Shown here piece by piece: positions 29,197 through 43,090 of a stretch of 64,000 nucleotides of DNA (its first letter is position 1; each line of letters opens with the position of its first letter). The stretch is from positions 16,177,172 to 16,241,171 of the forward strand of contig CM022669.1 in assembly GCA_012295275.1 (NCBI GenBank), read 5' to 3'. This DNA is from Chrysomallon squamiferum. Its lineage: Eukaryota; Mollusca; Gastropoda; Neomphalida; Peltospiridae. The translations under genes were made by a program, and so were the position numbers. The notes under the pieces were generated by a model that saw only the letters and a program-made list of their open reading frames with translations, did no database searches and had not been told where the DNA came from.

Positions 29197-29447
29197 AATA
29201 ACTGTATTATTTTATTTATTTGTTTATTTAAATTATAAATATAATTTAAAATTAGGATATAAATCTTTACCTATTGATTAAATTTAGTAAGTAAATATTA
29301 TTTTTGAAAATAATTAAATAAAGAAATAAATAAATTTGAATAACATCAGAGAGATCAATGACGATGATGATGATGAAGAAAAAGTGGTCGCTGTAGGAGT
29401 AGTTGTACTACTATGTGAACACTAACAGCAACACTAAATATAGCAGC

Positions 29448-29480
<33 letters not shown>

Positions 29481-30068
29481 CGTTTTTTGTTTTTATATTG
29501 CACTTGTTTTCATGGATTTTACAAACAGTGCAAAGCTGCAGCGGTTTGTGAAAATTCAACGAGACTCTTTTAACATGAACTGCGAGCCTGTCGGGAGTCA
29601 CGTATCAATAACAATATTGCCTAACTGCACCCGTTTGCAAATCTAAACGCTTTCTAATAGATATTAATAGCGATTTTCATATTATGTTTTTTGTGATGTC
29701 TGGTTAGTCATACCAAAAGTGGTTTTCAATTCGGGAGAATAAAGTCACAGGATTTAAACCCAAGGACGTCTATCTCGGGCAACATTAGAAAGATATTATG
29801 AGTACACTATTTAAGCTTTTATATTAAATACCTTTTCACTAGACTCGAGTTGATAACGTATATTAACAGGTCAAATTGTGAACGAAATTTAAACTGTTTT
29901 CCAGCCACACAGAAATTCAAAGTGTCCGGAGGTTCTAAAAAATGTTCGACAAAGGAATTCAGTAGTTTAATGATAAGGAATATGAATAACTGTAGGTTTA
30001 AATACCCTGAGTATATCGTTAAATTAGACATTTCTATATTTATATATTCATTCTTCTTCTCTTTTCTT

Positions 30069-30148
<80 letters not shown>

Positions 30149-30244
30149 AGCTATTATTGTTACACCTATTTTAAGATATATCGTTATCTTGATTTATTCA
30201 ATACTATTGTAATATTTTAGTCTAATACCCTAAATTAAACTTAC
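29197..30244. other. 3' flank of FT6 and spacer
   Basis: AAAT runs at 29458-29480 and (TTC)n/(TTA)n at 30045-30147. A 60-bp stretch at about 29970-30030 (aaggaatatgaataactg) recurs directly at about 31285-31330. No fucosyltransferase body is present here on the minus strand, where the orphan first exon at 30252 would need one. Confidence 0.6.
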
Positions 30245-31260
30245 CTCTTCATAGTGCTGCTAAAGTAGTTACAAAGTAACTGAAATCCGTTCTCTAATCT
30301 CGCAGGCAGATAGACAGACACCAAACTTTGAGTTCGTTTCTGGAGTAGCTGACCGTGAGCTAGCTTCAGAGCCTTTTTTTTGGTTCACATTCAGACGAGT
30401 TAAGTGACCACAAAAACGATGGTTGTTAGCTGTATGTCAAGTTCTGATTATTCTCACCCTTGTTTAGGTGTTAATACAAACTTATAATGTTATTATCGCA
30501 AGTCTTTTTTATCTCTAGTTTCTTTCGTTTCTTTCCTTGATTTATTTGTCCCCCTCTTTCAATAACTATTATCTATTACTATCAGATATAGCTTTAAAAA
30601 AAAAAAAAAAAAATTTAATTTTTTTTATATTTTTTTTTTTTTTATATTCTCCCTATACAATATGGTGTTTTCAAGTCTGCGTAAGAAAAACATGTGCTTT
30701 TAACGTTTTTCTTTTCTTTTCTGGTGTTTATTTCAGGTTGTTGCCTGAATTAACCACTGATTTGCTTTAGCTCTGACGCCATATCGTGACAGTTATTCCA
30801 TTGATACGTGTGTAATGTTCAGCAGAATGGCGTTTTTATTTATTAATTTATTTATTTATTTAAAAATTTATTTATTTATGAAAAAAACAACTCATTTATT
30901 TTTTTATTCCCAATTTTTTTATTCTTTCAATAGCTGGTTCAATACTGGCCTGTTTAACACGGTCTTACACTGCAGTATATACACACATGCATATATATCC
31001 AGTTACTAAATAGTAACAATAATAATAATCGTAGTAGTAGTAACAATAACAATAAGAAGAACAAGAATGACAACAACAACAACAACTAAAATAATAATAA
31101 TTACAACGGCAACAAACTAATTCGGACAATGATGATGTGTCCAACATCAACAGTAAGTGTCAATAAAAATAGTGAAACAAACACGAACAAATAAACAAAA
31201 CAAAAAATAAAAACAAAAGAAAATCTAAGAAACGAATAAACAAACACAAAAACAAATATA
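30245..31260 (-). repeat. Right arm of inverted repeat with orphan promoter and first exon
   Basis: Reverse complement of about 26820-27883. It keeps both CGCCAT-type elements (30653-30672, where the core is CACCATATTG on the minus strand, and 30773-30785), the conserved 'cattcagacgagttaagtg' stretch (about 30390) and, on the minus strand, ATGAAGAG|GTAAGT at 30252-30245. No GT10 exon lies within 10 kb downstream on this strand; the next is FT4 at 19838. Confidence 0.75.
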
Positions 31261-31350
31261 GAACAGAACAGAATACTAATGGTAAGGAATATGAATAAAT
31301 GTAGGTTTAAATACCCTGAGTATATTTATTCATTCTTCTTCTTCTTCTTC

Positions 31351-31384
<34 letters not shown>

Positions 31385-31601
31385 CGTTGTTGGTGTTGTT
31401 GTTTTTAATTGATTTCAATCCTTTGTTACCTATTTAAATGTGAATATTATTTGAGGATAATAATTTTGAATCAGAAGGTACTGGATTTGTATACGGAATA
31501 TCGAACGGATTACAATAATTTTGATGATAATAAATATGAAATACATATTTTCTGAATATCTTTTTTTCTTATTTATTCATAGAGGAATATATATATATAT
31601 A

Positions 31602-33080
<1,479 letters not shown>

Positions 33081-33082
33081 TA

Positions 33083-33084
33083 TT

Positions 33085-33160
<76 letters not shown>
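33083..33160. repeat. (ATC)n and (ATT)n microsatellite
   Basis: ATC repeats (33086-33129) flanked by ATT repeats, just downstream of the FT7 stop codon. Confidence 0.95.
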
Positions 33161-33161
<1 letters not shown>

Positions 33162-33201
33162 GTGATATTCATATTATCATAATTTTATGCGTCACTGTTT
33201 T

Positions 33202-34324
33202 TCACCAGTCTTTTCGAATGTAACATGTATGACCGAAGTACCACGAATGAATATCAGGATATACTTTTGGTTTCAAAGTGGGATCATAAAGTTTTTTGCA
33301 AAGTTCACAAGCTCCTACATGCCTTTCTCCAACAGTGTAATAATTTTTCCATTGCAAAAACTCTATAAAGGCTGTGTCATTCTTGTCTAAATAAAGAAGA
33401 TACTCGGCTAGATATTTGGGACTCTTAAAATCTGCTGTATTGATGTAAGATTTTGGTGGTAGAAATTTCGTATAATTCGCGCCACCCCTTACTACTGGCA
33501 CAATATCTGATCTCATGTAATTATATGTTTTTTCAGTAACATAATCATAACACAAACTGTTTTCGAAAGCCAAATAAAACTTATAATCCCTCGTGAGCAG
33601 TAAATTGCAATTATCTTTAGTTTTATCGCATTTTTTATCACCGCATTTTCCATAAATGTCGACAGAAATAAACTTCTTCAACTCGCGGACATATTCTTCA
33701 CGTCGACTTGGAGTTTTGCAGTTACTAACAAACCATGCAGCCAGCTTCGTTTTGTGCTTCACAACGTCTGAAAAATCTAAACTTACGGGACTCTTCCTTC
33801 TGTTTATACTTCCATACGGATAAGGAACATCAGCATCTAATCTGTACGTCATGGTCCAGTTGAATTTTTCTCTCCATTCCTTGTTTTTGAATTGTTTGCC
33901 TGTCGTGTATAACGGAGATTCTATCGTCATAAAAACCCATATCTGTCCCGGAGGCTTTCGAGGTGGTAAATCGTGCATGTAACCAGCAGCGTAAAAAATA
34001 ACCACATCGAAAGCACTGATGTTCTTACCATTTTTTTCTAACGTGCATTTCACTGGACAGGAATTCAGTAGGTCTGTTGCTGTGCGAAACCAAGGCCATA
34101 TTGGATTATTCATAACAATGATTCTTTTGACGTTCGTTTCATATGTTCTGATGTTGCTGCTCGGGTAGTAGGGGAAGCTGAGCTTGTCTGACGAATAGAA
34201 ATGTTCCTGCTTTCGATGCCATGTGATTGTAACGTCCGAGAGATATTTTACATGCGAAGCGAACCATAATACGATAAGGATACTGAGAAAAATAAGTATC
34301 TTTAAAAGTGTTCTCATTTCTACA
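33202..34324 (-). CDS. FT7: GT10 alpha-1,3-fucosyltransferase (subfamily II, intact)
   Basis: The ATG at 34317 gives 371 residues. Short N-terminus, anchor at about 4-20 (LLKILIFLSILIVLWFA), stem, then the GT10 N-terminal domain from about 64 with W-P-W-F, C-x3-C, ESP and NWTMTYRLDADVPYPYG (153-169). The C-terminal domain has AAWFVSNC (193-200), DYKFYLAFENS, DYVTEK, PVVRGGANY (274-282), DFKSP and CxxC at 337/340, ending PDIHSWYF. Role: Golgi transfer of fucose from GDP-fucose, acceptor unknown. The exon begins at 34324 after TTTTGCAG. Seven bases precede the ATG, and the upstream exon ending at 34956 has no in-frame ATG, so the start is in this exon. Residues from about 138 on are nearly identical to FT3/FT6, while the first third is not. 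Confidence 0.95.
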
Positions 34325-34949
34325 CTGCAAAAGAAATTAAAATAATTTGATTAGTTGGACACAAAATAAGATTAGACTTTTAAGGCAAAGAAAAAAAGAA
34401 AAGAAAAAAAGAAAGAAAGACAAAAGTAATGCATACACATTATTAAAACAGATAACTATCGTGCAGATGACATGCACTGACGATCAGTCATTATTTTGAA
34501 GTTAATTTTAATATAATATTAAGACAGTTAGTGTTAACGAACTTTATGTTTTCATTCACATTTTTATTATTTCGAAACAAAATAGAATTTATTTTGTAAG
34601 CTTGAAACCAAACACGATGTAATAACCAGTTTAAAATATTGCATACACCCAAATATTTAATTTCTATTGATGAAATTAAACTATAAGAAAAGAAAAGAAA
34701 AAACAACAACAGACAAACAGAGAAAACAAAAACGAACAATGAAAACAAAAACATGGTGTCAAGAAAAGGTTAAAACATATATCAAGAAAAGGTTAAAACA
34801 TATATCAAGAGTTAGACCAAATTACTAATTTTTATATGAATTTATCCGCTGTTCGGGTCAATATTGAGATAAAGCAAATGATTATTTATTAATAAATAAA
34901 TATATTAATTATATAGAAAAGAAAAAGGAATGATAGAAATAAAAGTATA

Positions 34950-34957
34950 ACTTACCA
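34950..34957 (-). other. Splice donor of a probable FT7 5' UTR exon
   Basis: On the minus strand CAACTG|GTAAGT places an exon end at 34956 and an intron of about 630 bp to the acceptor at 34325. No ATG lies in the 150 bases upstream of the donor on this strand, which fits a noncoding first exon. Confidence 0.55.
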
Positions 34958-35315
34958 GTTGTGAAAATAAAACAACTCGGAGAAAACGTCCTGTGTTTTG
35001 ATAAATCAAATTAACTCACGCAGTGACTAAAACAACAATTCCTCTCCGCTGGCTAGCTGTTACCAGTAATAAAAGATTTGAAGTCAATGTTTGTTTCACA
35101 GCTGAATGATTTTAAATGTTACAAGGTAATATCTGTATCTATATCTGTATCTGCATTGAAACAAGTGAGGTAAATGCCTCATACCGAAATAGACGATTTA
35201 AAAAATATATATAAATGTCAATTCTATCGACATCTTTGCGATGAAAGACATAACTGCTTTTGCCTCATTTAAAAAAGAGTCTAGTTACGGCCACGTGTGC
35301 ATGTGTGTGTGTGTT

Positions 35316-35402
<87 letters not shown>

Positions 35403-37780
35403 GGTGAGGGAGACAGACAGACATTGATGAACAAAACATATATGTTTTTTCAATTAAATATTATGATCAGACGCATAACTCGAAGAAAAGATGAATAAAC
35501 TTGGTGAAATTGATTTTATATTACATCTGCAAACACTGGGATGACATATAAATAAGAAAATACGTAATAAGAGAAGGTTAAAAACCTTAGCCTATAGAAA
35601 CGAACAATGCAGTAAAGATCAGAGGTAATCACGAAGTAAAATAAATGATAGTGTACAGTCGTTTGAAGACTGTCAGCTGTTTAACTGGGTTTTAAGTTGG
35701 CCAGTAATCTGAACATCGAGAAACGACGCTGAGTGGGTTGGGTGCTGTAAACACTGTTTGTGTACCAACCTTTATTATTTTGCTGTATAATTCATTCTCA
35801 CTGTTCTTACATGACCAGTATAAAATTTTATTTAGGGGATGGCAATCTTCAAAATTATTTAAAAAGGAGCGCCCAAAAATCAATGGATAAATGAATGAAT
35901 TAACGAAAGAATGAATTAATAAGAGCAAATTAAAAAAAAAAAAATAAAAGATCAAAAATAAAAAAAAATCATTAAGAATCGAATATAAATGGATAAAAAA
36001 GCCTTCAAAATAACAACAGCTGAATTTTTATTTTTATTTTTCTATTTTTTTTATTTATTTTTTATTTTATTTTACTTGTTATAGCAAATATAATTCCTGA
36101 TTAAATGACAACTAGGCATATCTGCAGATCAGTGGTTACACTTCAGGTCCTATGCAGGAGAGATCGAGTGATCAAACCACCTCACTGAAACCCGGACAAC
36201 ATTTTTTTTCACGATCCAGCCAGCACCGTTGAATGTACTTTCTTGTTACTGAAAAACAGTGACTAATCGTTTGGCATATTTTCTCTCTGGTTGTCTTCAG
36301 TTCAATTTTTTACACAAAATAATGCTTAAATGAAATATGTGCTGATGGCATTATTAAATAAAAATTAATATCTGACAGTTTTTCTTCTTATTATTCTTTC
36401 TACACGTCAAAACGATGTATTACGTAACTTTGCGACGTTTCCAATTAATTTCAGTTTCGAGATGTCTTCATTGCAAAATCATCAGGAAATGTGTCACCCA
36501 AAGTCAGGGAATAATGTCAGATACTCAGATCAGTGGAATCCAAGACAGTCGATTTCTTGAAGATTTACTTGTGGTAGTTTAATTCTCAAAGCCTTCTAAA
36601 AACACGCATGTATTAGGGTGGCCAGAGAAAGAACTCACTGAACTTTTAACATGCAATATATTAATTTAAGAAAAAAATTAAAAAATTAAAAAATAAATAA
36701 ATAAATAATAATATACATCCATACATTAAAAAAATTTTGATATTGGCCTTTGTAAAAACTACCAGATCTAGTAACTTAGGATTGTGTCCTGTTTTGGAGA
36801 ATGTGCATATCTTTAAAAACGAAGTTAATTTTTTTTTTTTTTTTTTTCTTTCGCTTACATACCCTACTGAACAAGGATTTCTTAGCTCGCTCTCTTGGGA
36901 GATCTTTGTATTTAGGATACGTTGGTTATGACATTTGACAACGACTATTAATTTGCATAGCAAACAAAACAAGACAAAACAAACAAACGAACGAAATAAA
37001 AGCAAACACACACCAGTAGTATAAGTTTTATATATGATATGCCCTGCCTGCGTGTGTCATACGTAATCTCGAACACTGTAGGCCACAGAGATAATCACTA
37101 AAGCGAAACATTCCTTTTAAATATGTGATTCACGTTTACAAGTGAGATGACATCCTTGTTTATTTTCTGATGCTAACAACAATTTTTTTTAATTAATAAT
37201 ATTTAATAAATAATAATTAATAATATGTCGAAATACCTGGGGGGGGGGAAGAAAGAAAATAAAATGAAATTTACTGCTAATAAAGGGTGGAAAAATAATA
37301 AAAAATCAGTATCGATATAGCAATACATGTAAAATCTGTCCTTTGTTTTTCGGTTAGAATTAGACGTCAACCGGAGAAAAATGACTTTAACAGAATATTT
37401 ATATTCTCAATTATATATTTATGAAAACAGAAACATTCTTTTGTACGGCGATGTGGTTGTCACATAGAAAAGAGGGTGTGTAATGTAACTGAGTGAAGAA
37501 TTAACGTGCTGACCAGAGCAAGCTGGTGTAAAACACGCCAGCACCAAACCAAATAGCATTAGCAGCAATGAAAACAGTTTTCTAATTAGATGAGAAAAAC
37601 ATTTTTAATTTTTGGAGTGAGTAACTGTCCAGTGGGCTTACTACATACACATACATACATACATACATACACACACACATATATACACACACACACACAC
37701 ATACATACATACATACATACATACGTATATGCAATACTCATAGAAAAATCTCGAAATGAACACATTTAACAGCAATAAGT

Positions 37781-37816
<36 letters not shown>

Positions 37817-37853
37817 GTAATAATAATAATGACAACCATAACAATAATAAATA

Positions 37854-37884
<31 letters not shown>

Positions 37885-37988
37885 TAAGACGAAGAAGAAG
37901 AAGAAGAAGAAGAAGAAGAAGAAGAAGAAGAAGAAAACAAAATACAAGCAAGAAAAAATAACTAGATCATGCAATTTTTCAAGACACG
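34958..37988. other. Spacer between FT7 and FT8
   Basis: No gene recognised. It contains (GA)n at 35319-35399, stretches of AAAT/TTTA, poly-T at 36830-36847, CA/ACAT repeats at 37645-37725, (AAT)n at 37783-37885 and (GAA)n at 37890-37934. ORFs here are repeat artefacts or unrecognised. Confidence 0.6.
35319..35399. repeat. (GA)n microsatellite
   Basis: About 80 bp of GA upstream of FT7. Confidence 0.97.
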
Positions 37989-39268
37989 TTAACTTTCTAC
38001 GTCTGTTTTTATTTCTTTTAAATCGCTGGGTAGGTGGCACGTATTTTCATAAAACCACGAATGTATGTCAGGATACACTTTCTCTTGTACGGATGGATCA
38101 TTCAGTTTCTTGCACACTTCACATATTCCAATATGCCTCCTGCCAAAATAGTAATGATTTCTCCATTGGAAATACTCCAAATAAGCGGTGTCATTTTTGT
38201 CCAAATATGCAAGATATTCAGCCAAGATGTTTCGGGCTTTTAAAATCTGCCGTGTTGATGTAAGACATCGGAGGAAGATATTTGGAATAGTTTGCTCCAC
38301 CCCTAACCACAGGAACAATGAGAGCATGCATGTTGAGAAACGCCTTTTCCGTGATGTAATCGACACAGAAACTGTTTTCAAACGACATATAGAACTTGTA
38401 ATCCCTCGAAAGCATGTTAAGACATACAGAACGATTCTTCCAGCTGCACTTGTGATTTCCACATTTTCCAAACACGTCGACGTTAAACGTTTTATTTAAT
38501 TCACGAATGTACGTCTCTCGTTGACTTGGCGTTATACAGTTACTCACAAACCACGCTGCTTTCTTTGTTTTGTTCTTGATCACCGACGTGAAAGTATTGC
38601 GGTTGGGTTTCTTCAGTTTTGTTATGTTCCCGTGCAAATAAGGAATTTCCGAATCCGTTCTGTACGTCATAGTCCAGTTTATTTTGTAATGCCATTCCGT
38701 TCCGTTGAACTCTTTTCCCCAAGTGTAATACGGAGTTTCCATTGAGAAAAATACCCACACTTGGCCCTGTTTCTTTGGTGGCGGATAATCGTCTGGAAAG
38801 TGAACGGCGTAGAATATAACAGCATCAAAATCGCTGAGATTCTCTGCAGTTTTCATCAAAGTACAATTGGCTGGACAGGATTTCAGCTCGTTAAGAGCCA
38901 TTTTGAACCATGGCCAACGTGGATTGTTCTTGAGAAAAATTAGTTTTCTCTTGCCTTGAATTTCTTTCAGTTTTTCGTTTCTGGCGACAAAATGCCGTTT
39001 GTTAACAGTGGAAGATTTGGTGACCACAACTATTGATTTCACTTTTCCATAGTGAAATGAAGGTAACTTAGGCCTGTATGTCGAATGATCGTTAAGTATG
39101 GCCACATAGTTTAAATGTCTCAGTGAAAATAGGTCAGCGTTCCCTCTCAAGATCACTTTAAATCCTGGCATGACGTGTTGCATTGAATACAGCCACCAAA
39201 GGAAAGAGCAAATTCCAAGAAATAGAACAATGGTACGAATTTTTCTGATTCCAATTACTCGACAGGCC
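37989..39268 (-). pseudogene. FT8: frameshifted GT10 alpha-1,3-fucosyltransferase (subfamily III)
   Basis: The exon starts at 39268 after TTTGCAG and, with the split ATG, reads MACRVIGIRKIRTIVLFLGICSFLWWLY (anchor about 13-27). A stem rich in basic and Ser residues leads to W-P-W-F, C-x3-C, NWTMTYRTDSEIP, AAWFVSNC, DYKFYMSFENS, DYITEK, PVVRGGANY and NTADFKSPKHLG. An extra A at 38220 then gives an immediate TGA. In FT9 the same place reads HLGEYLAYLDK. The remaining C-terminus (AEYLAYLDKNDTAY, CEVC, PDIHSWFY) is open in the other frame to a stop at 37989. A one-base insertion is the only defect seen, so an assembly error is possible; if real, the product loses about the last 75 residues including the CxxC. 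Confidence 0.88.
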
Positions 39269-39991
39269 CTGCAAATATAAATGTAAATATTTATTATTAA
39301 ATCTGGCCATAGTGATTACGTTTACAATTGATAGTTGCTTTGTTATTAAACATTCTGTTAATAGTAACTGAAGATACGAAGATATAATAATTATAGAAAT
39401 ATTAATTTATTGCTAGATGCAACAAAATATAGTAACATTGCTACAGTTAATGAAATACATAGATTCTTAAATAGTCAGTCTTAACATCACGAAGTTAGAT
39501 CCTGTTATTCAAAAGGTGGAATTCGATACTTTGGTGCAGTGCACATTCTGAATAGTTCATTGTTCGGGTAGAGGTGAAGTTTCTTTTTCTATCGCTGACA
39601 AAGGTAAACGGGTTATTTATTTATTTCAGATGTAAGGAGTCTATTCTGACATGGGAATGAAAGACATTCAGCGCACAAGCTAACTAGGCCTTTTATGCAG
39701 TGAGAGCGATGCTTTTGTGACATCATCTTTTGAACGAAGTAATCAAATAACAGAAGACAACCGGTTTTTATATTTGCTACAAATCTAGCATAAATCAAAC
39801 TTTATAACAAAAATAATAAATAGAAAAAGTTGTTTATTGGGTGATATATTTTTTAAAATATTTGTACCTTAAATATTTGTCAAGAATATTATTTGCATAA
39901 AATAAAAGAACAATATGTAATTTTCCCTTAACAACGAATTTTAAGTTTAAACTGTTGTGTGTATGCCTTTATCTGAGAGTGTGAGCTTCTA

Positions 39992-40027
<36 letters not shown>

Positions 40028-40188
40028 GTGTGTGTTCTTTTTGCATCATAAACTGATTTACAAACTAAGATCAATCAAACAGTTTTATTTCATAGTTGTC
40101 AGTGATAGATCTAGAAACAAGTTTATAAAATGTTATAACAAATAATAAAAAATAAAAGTTTAATCGCCCAATTTATAACAGTACTTAC

Positions 40189-40200
40189 ATTTTCAGTCAT
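40189..40200 (-). other. FT8 exon 1 end with split start codon (AT|G)
   Basis: On the minus strand exon 1 ends CTGAAAAT followed by the donor GTAAGTACTG. The last two bases (40190-40189) join the first G of the main exon (39268) to make ATG, in frame with the whole protein. A separate ATG eight bases upstream (ATGACTGAAAAT) would enter the main exon in a frame that stops after about 40 codons. Confidence 0.65.
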
Positions 40201-40359
40201 TTAAAGGCAATTCACGAACTGAATCAAACACAAGCACCTCAGGGTGGAGTTAACAAGAGAACACTTACTTATATGTTAAATATAATATGTCCACATGAGT
40301 CAAGTCTAAGGACGTGGTGGAAACACCCAATACTGACTATTAACAGGTTCAGAGCCGTG

Positions 40360-41019
40360 TTGTCCACATTCAGACGAGTTAAATGACCAGAAAAACCATA
40401 GCTGTAAGCTGTTTGTTAAACGCTGAGTATTATCTCCCTTGTTCAGGTGTTAACACAAACTAACAATATCTCCGTCTTGTTATCGCAAATCCTTCTTTTT
40501 TTTCTAGTTTCTTTCGTTTCTTTTTTTCTTTTTGTTTTGTTTGTTTGTTTGTTTCTTTTTCCTTTTCCGTGTTCAGTAATTACTATCTACTGCGATCAGA
40601 AATAGTTCTTAAAATTTTAAAAATATTTTATGTATTCTCGCTAATACAAGATGGCGTTCCCGAGTCTGAGTGACAAAAGGAGGTGCTTTGCAATTTTGTC
40701 TTCTTTTTTTTTTTTTTTTTTTCTTCTTCTTTTTGTTGGTGTTTATTTCATGTTATTAACTCAAGTAACCGCTTATCTGTTTTTGGAGTAGTTGAACTGT
40801 GACGCCATATCGTGAGAGATTTTGCATTGCTCTCTTCTTAATGTTCAATAGAGTGTCTTTTTAATTTATTTATTTATTACCTGTTTTTATTATTATTATT
40901 ATTATTATTTTTTTTTTTTTTTTTTTTTTCTTCTATTTTTTGAATTTTTTAACTGCAGCATTTCTTAACTGGTTAAATGCTGACATGTTTAACAATGGAT
41001 TAAAACGGTCTTACAGTGC

Positions 41020-41057
<38 letters not shown>

Positions 41058-41060
41058 CCA
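40360..41060 (-). promoter_or_regulatory. FT8 upstream region conserved with FT6
   Basis: Shares with 26820-27883 and 30245-31260 the stretch cattcagacgagttaaatga (about 40370), the element AATACAAGATGGCGTTC (40643-40659; CGCCATCTTG on the minus strand) and GACGCCATATCG (40801-40812). It lies 170-870 bp upstream of the FT8 exon 1 donor in the same orientation as in FT6, so it is a good promoter candidate. It also contains poly-T and (CA)n. Confidence 0.5.
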
Positions 41061-41081
41061 ATTACTAAATAATAATAATAA

Positions 41082-41112
<31 letters not shown>

Positions 41113-41559
41113 AAGAACAGGTACTGAAAAGCGCCTCTATTTTTAACTTGCCATACTCTTTTGATGTATTTTCACTGGTTTTTGAACGCTTGATTTATTC
41201 GCTGTTTGATGTCCTGTCTGCATACAAAACGCATGAATGGAAAATGTTGCCTCGTATTGTGGCAAAAAAAAGCATTTAATTTCAGTTGGAAGTGTTTTCG
41301 GGTAGCCGCCACCTCGTTATTTTTATTTCTTTTTACAAAAGTATGTCGCGTGAACATCGTTCATACGCAACGATTAGCGCTCACGAGGTCAACTCACGTA
41401 GCCATTTTCTTGCTAACAGACTTGACAACGCACAAGCCCAAAATGTAAAACTCGTGATGAAAAAATTATTTGAAGTCTTTCGATTATTTTCTAGCAACAT
41501 ATCCCTCACAAAAACATACCGCAAATATGAGTAATGCGTTCTCATTTTAAAAAAAACTA

Positions 41560-41710
41560 CACAAATGAAGGTTACAGCGGCAGCCACCTGAGCTGAGAAT
41601 GACGTCACCAGGGCTTGTTTTGGGGGCGGAGCCATGCGTTAAGTTATAACCAATGAAGCCGGCTCATTTCCAGTACAGAAAGCGACTGATCAAGCTGAGT
41701 CTCCTGAATT
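41560..41710. promoter_or_regulatory. GC-richer island with CRE, GC-box and CCAAT
   Basis: Within 60 bp lie a perfect palindromic cAMP response element TGACGTCA (41600-41607), a GGGGGCGG GC-box (about 41624) and an ACCAATG CCAAT box (about 41650). The sequence is richer in GC and CpG than anything nearby. No convincing ORF or splice site was tied to it. It could be a promoter for an unseen exon on either strand, or the end of a transposon. Confidence 0.35.
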
Positions 41711-42845
41711 CTGTTTGATGGTTTATGTTTGTTAACAAAATTATCGTTCTGATTTTAAACTGGGTTGAAATGATATCGGACTCGGTTACCTATAGGCCTA
41801 TATTGTCTGACTGTTCCTCCACATATGTTAATGAATCATCAAAATTATTTAGGCGCATCACTTCTCTGTGCAAAATGTTTGTTACAGACTGTGTGCTGTA
41901 GGCTTTCAGCACGAAATATGTGGCGCAAATGAATGATTTTTGCTAGATTTCGTTGCACATATCAATGTAAATATACCTCGCAGAGTTACCAAATAAATTA
42001 GACTGAATATTTGGAACATATTTGGAAAGATATTTTATCAAATGAGCTTTCTCAAAGAACTGGCCCTTAAAAATCCAGATTTCATCAAAATGGCAAGGGT
42101 AAGCAAACGACCACCAAAATATTAAATATTACAAAATATTTAACTTTTTGACTGACTACTGTCTTCAAACCTAGCGAAATCGATTTATACTGAATTTAGG
42201 GTTAAATAAATTTTCTACACATTAATCAGCTATTTTATTCAAATATACATTATTTATAATAAAAAAAAAAAAAAAAAAAAAAAATCAAAGAAGGCAAAAT
42301 CATTACAAATGTACACTTTGTACGTAACAAAAACCTGTTTCGCTCGAATACGTTCTTCACGAAAGAACGTTTTTGAGCAAAACAGAAACAGAATAAAAAA
42401 AAAGAAATCTTTGAAAAGAAAACTTCAATGCTAGGTCAAACAGAAACTTCACGAATTAAATTCGAATACAAACTGTAAAATAAACAGTGACGAAACTAAG
42501 TGATAAAAGTGTTGCTGGAAGTTGGTTGCTAAACGGCGAAAGAGATCGTGACCGACACGACGGGCGAGGTCGGTTACTACAATTAGATCGTGAGGGAATT
42601 CAATAGCGAGGTCGATGACTGGAATATTCTGCTGTCAGATTAATCGTAAATCCGTAAGAGTTTCAAACTGTTTTCATACCGCTGCAAGAGCAATTGTAAA
42701 TATATTAATGTGCGTGGACAACACCACTGTTATAACAGTGTTAGAGACAAATGAACATAATACATATGTGTCTGTGCGTGTGTGTGTGTGAGGGTGTGTG
42801 TTAAAAAAAAAATGCACTGAACACGTGTACCGTTAAAATGTCGGT

Positions 42846-42846
42846 A

Positions 42847-42914
<68 letters not shown>
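42846..42914. repeat. (ATT)n microsatellite
   Basis: About 69 bp of ATT just downstream of FT9. Confidence 0.97.
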
Positions 42915-42915
<1 letters not shown>

Positions 42916-43090
42916 TCAAAACCAACACATTTAACAACAACACCGACAACAACAACAATAGCAATAATAGTAATAATAACAAATGATGATGATGATGACG
43001 ATAATAATAATAATAATACTACTAATAATAATAATCTTAATAATAATAATAATAATAATAAAACCAGTTCATAAAATTGTTCAGCACACG

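Larger units (their letters stand above)
41061..43090. other. Spacer between the FT8 promoter and FT9
   Basis: Apart from the GC-richer island, this holds (GAA)n at 41083-41116, poly-A at 42262-42284, (ATT)n at 42846-42914 and (AAT)n near 43005-43062. Short ORFs at 41206-41534 are not recognisable. No gene called. Confidence 0.5.

Noticed and set aside
41206-41635. Overlapping short ORFs on both strands
   Set aside because: No recognisable domain, all three compete over the same DNA, and codon content is unremarkable.
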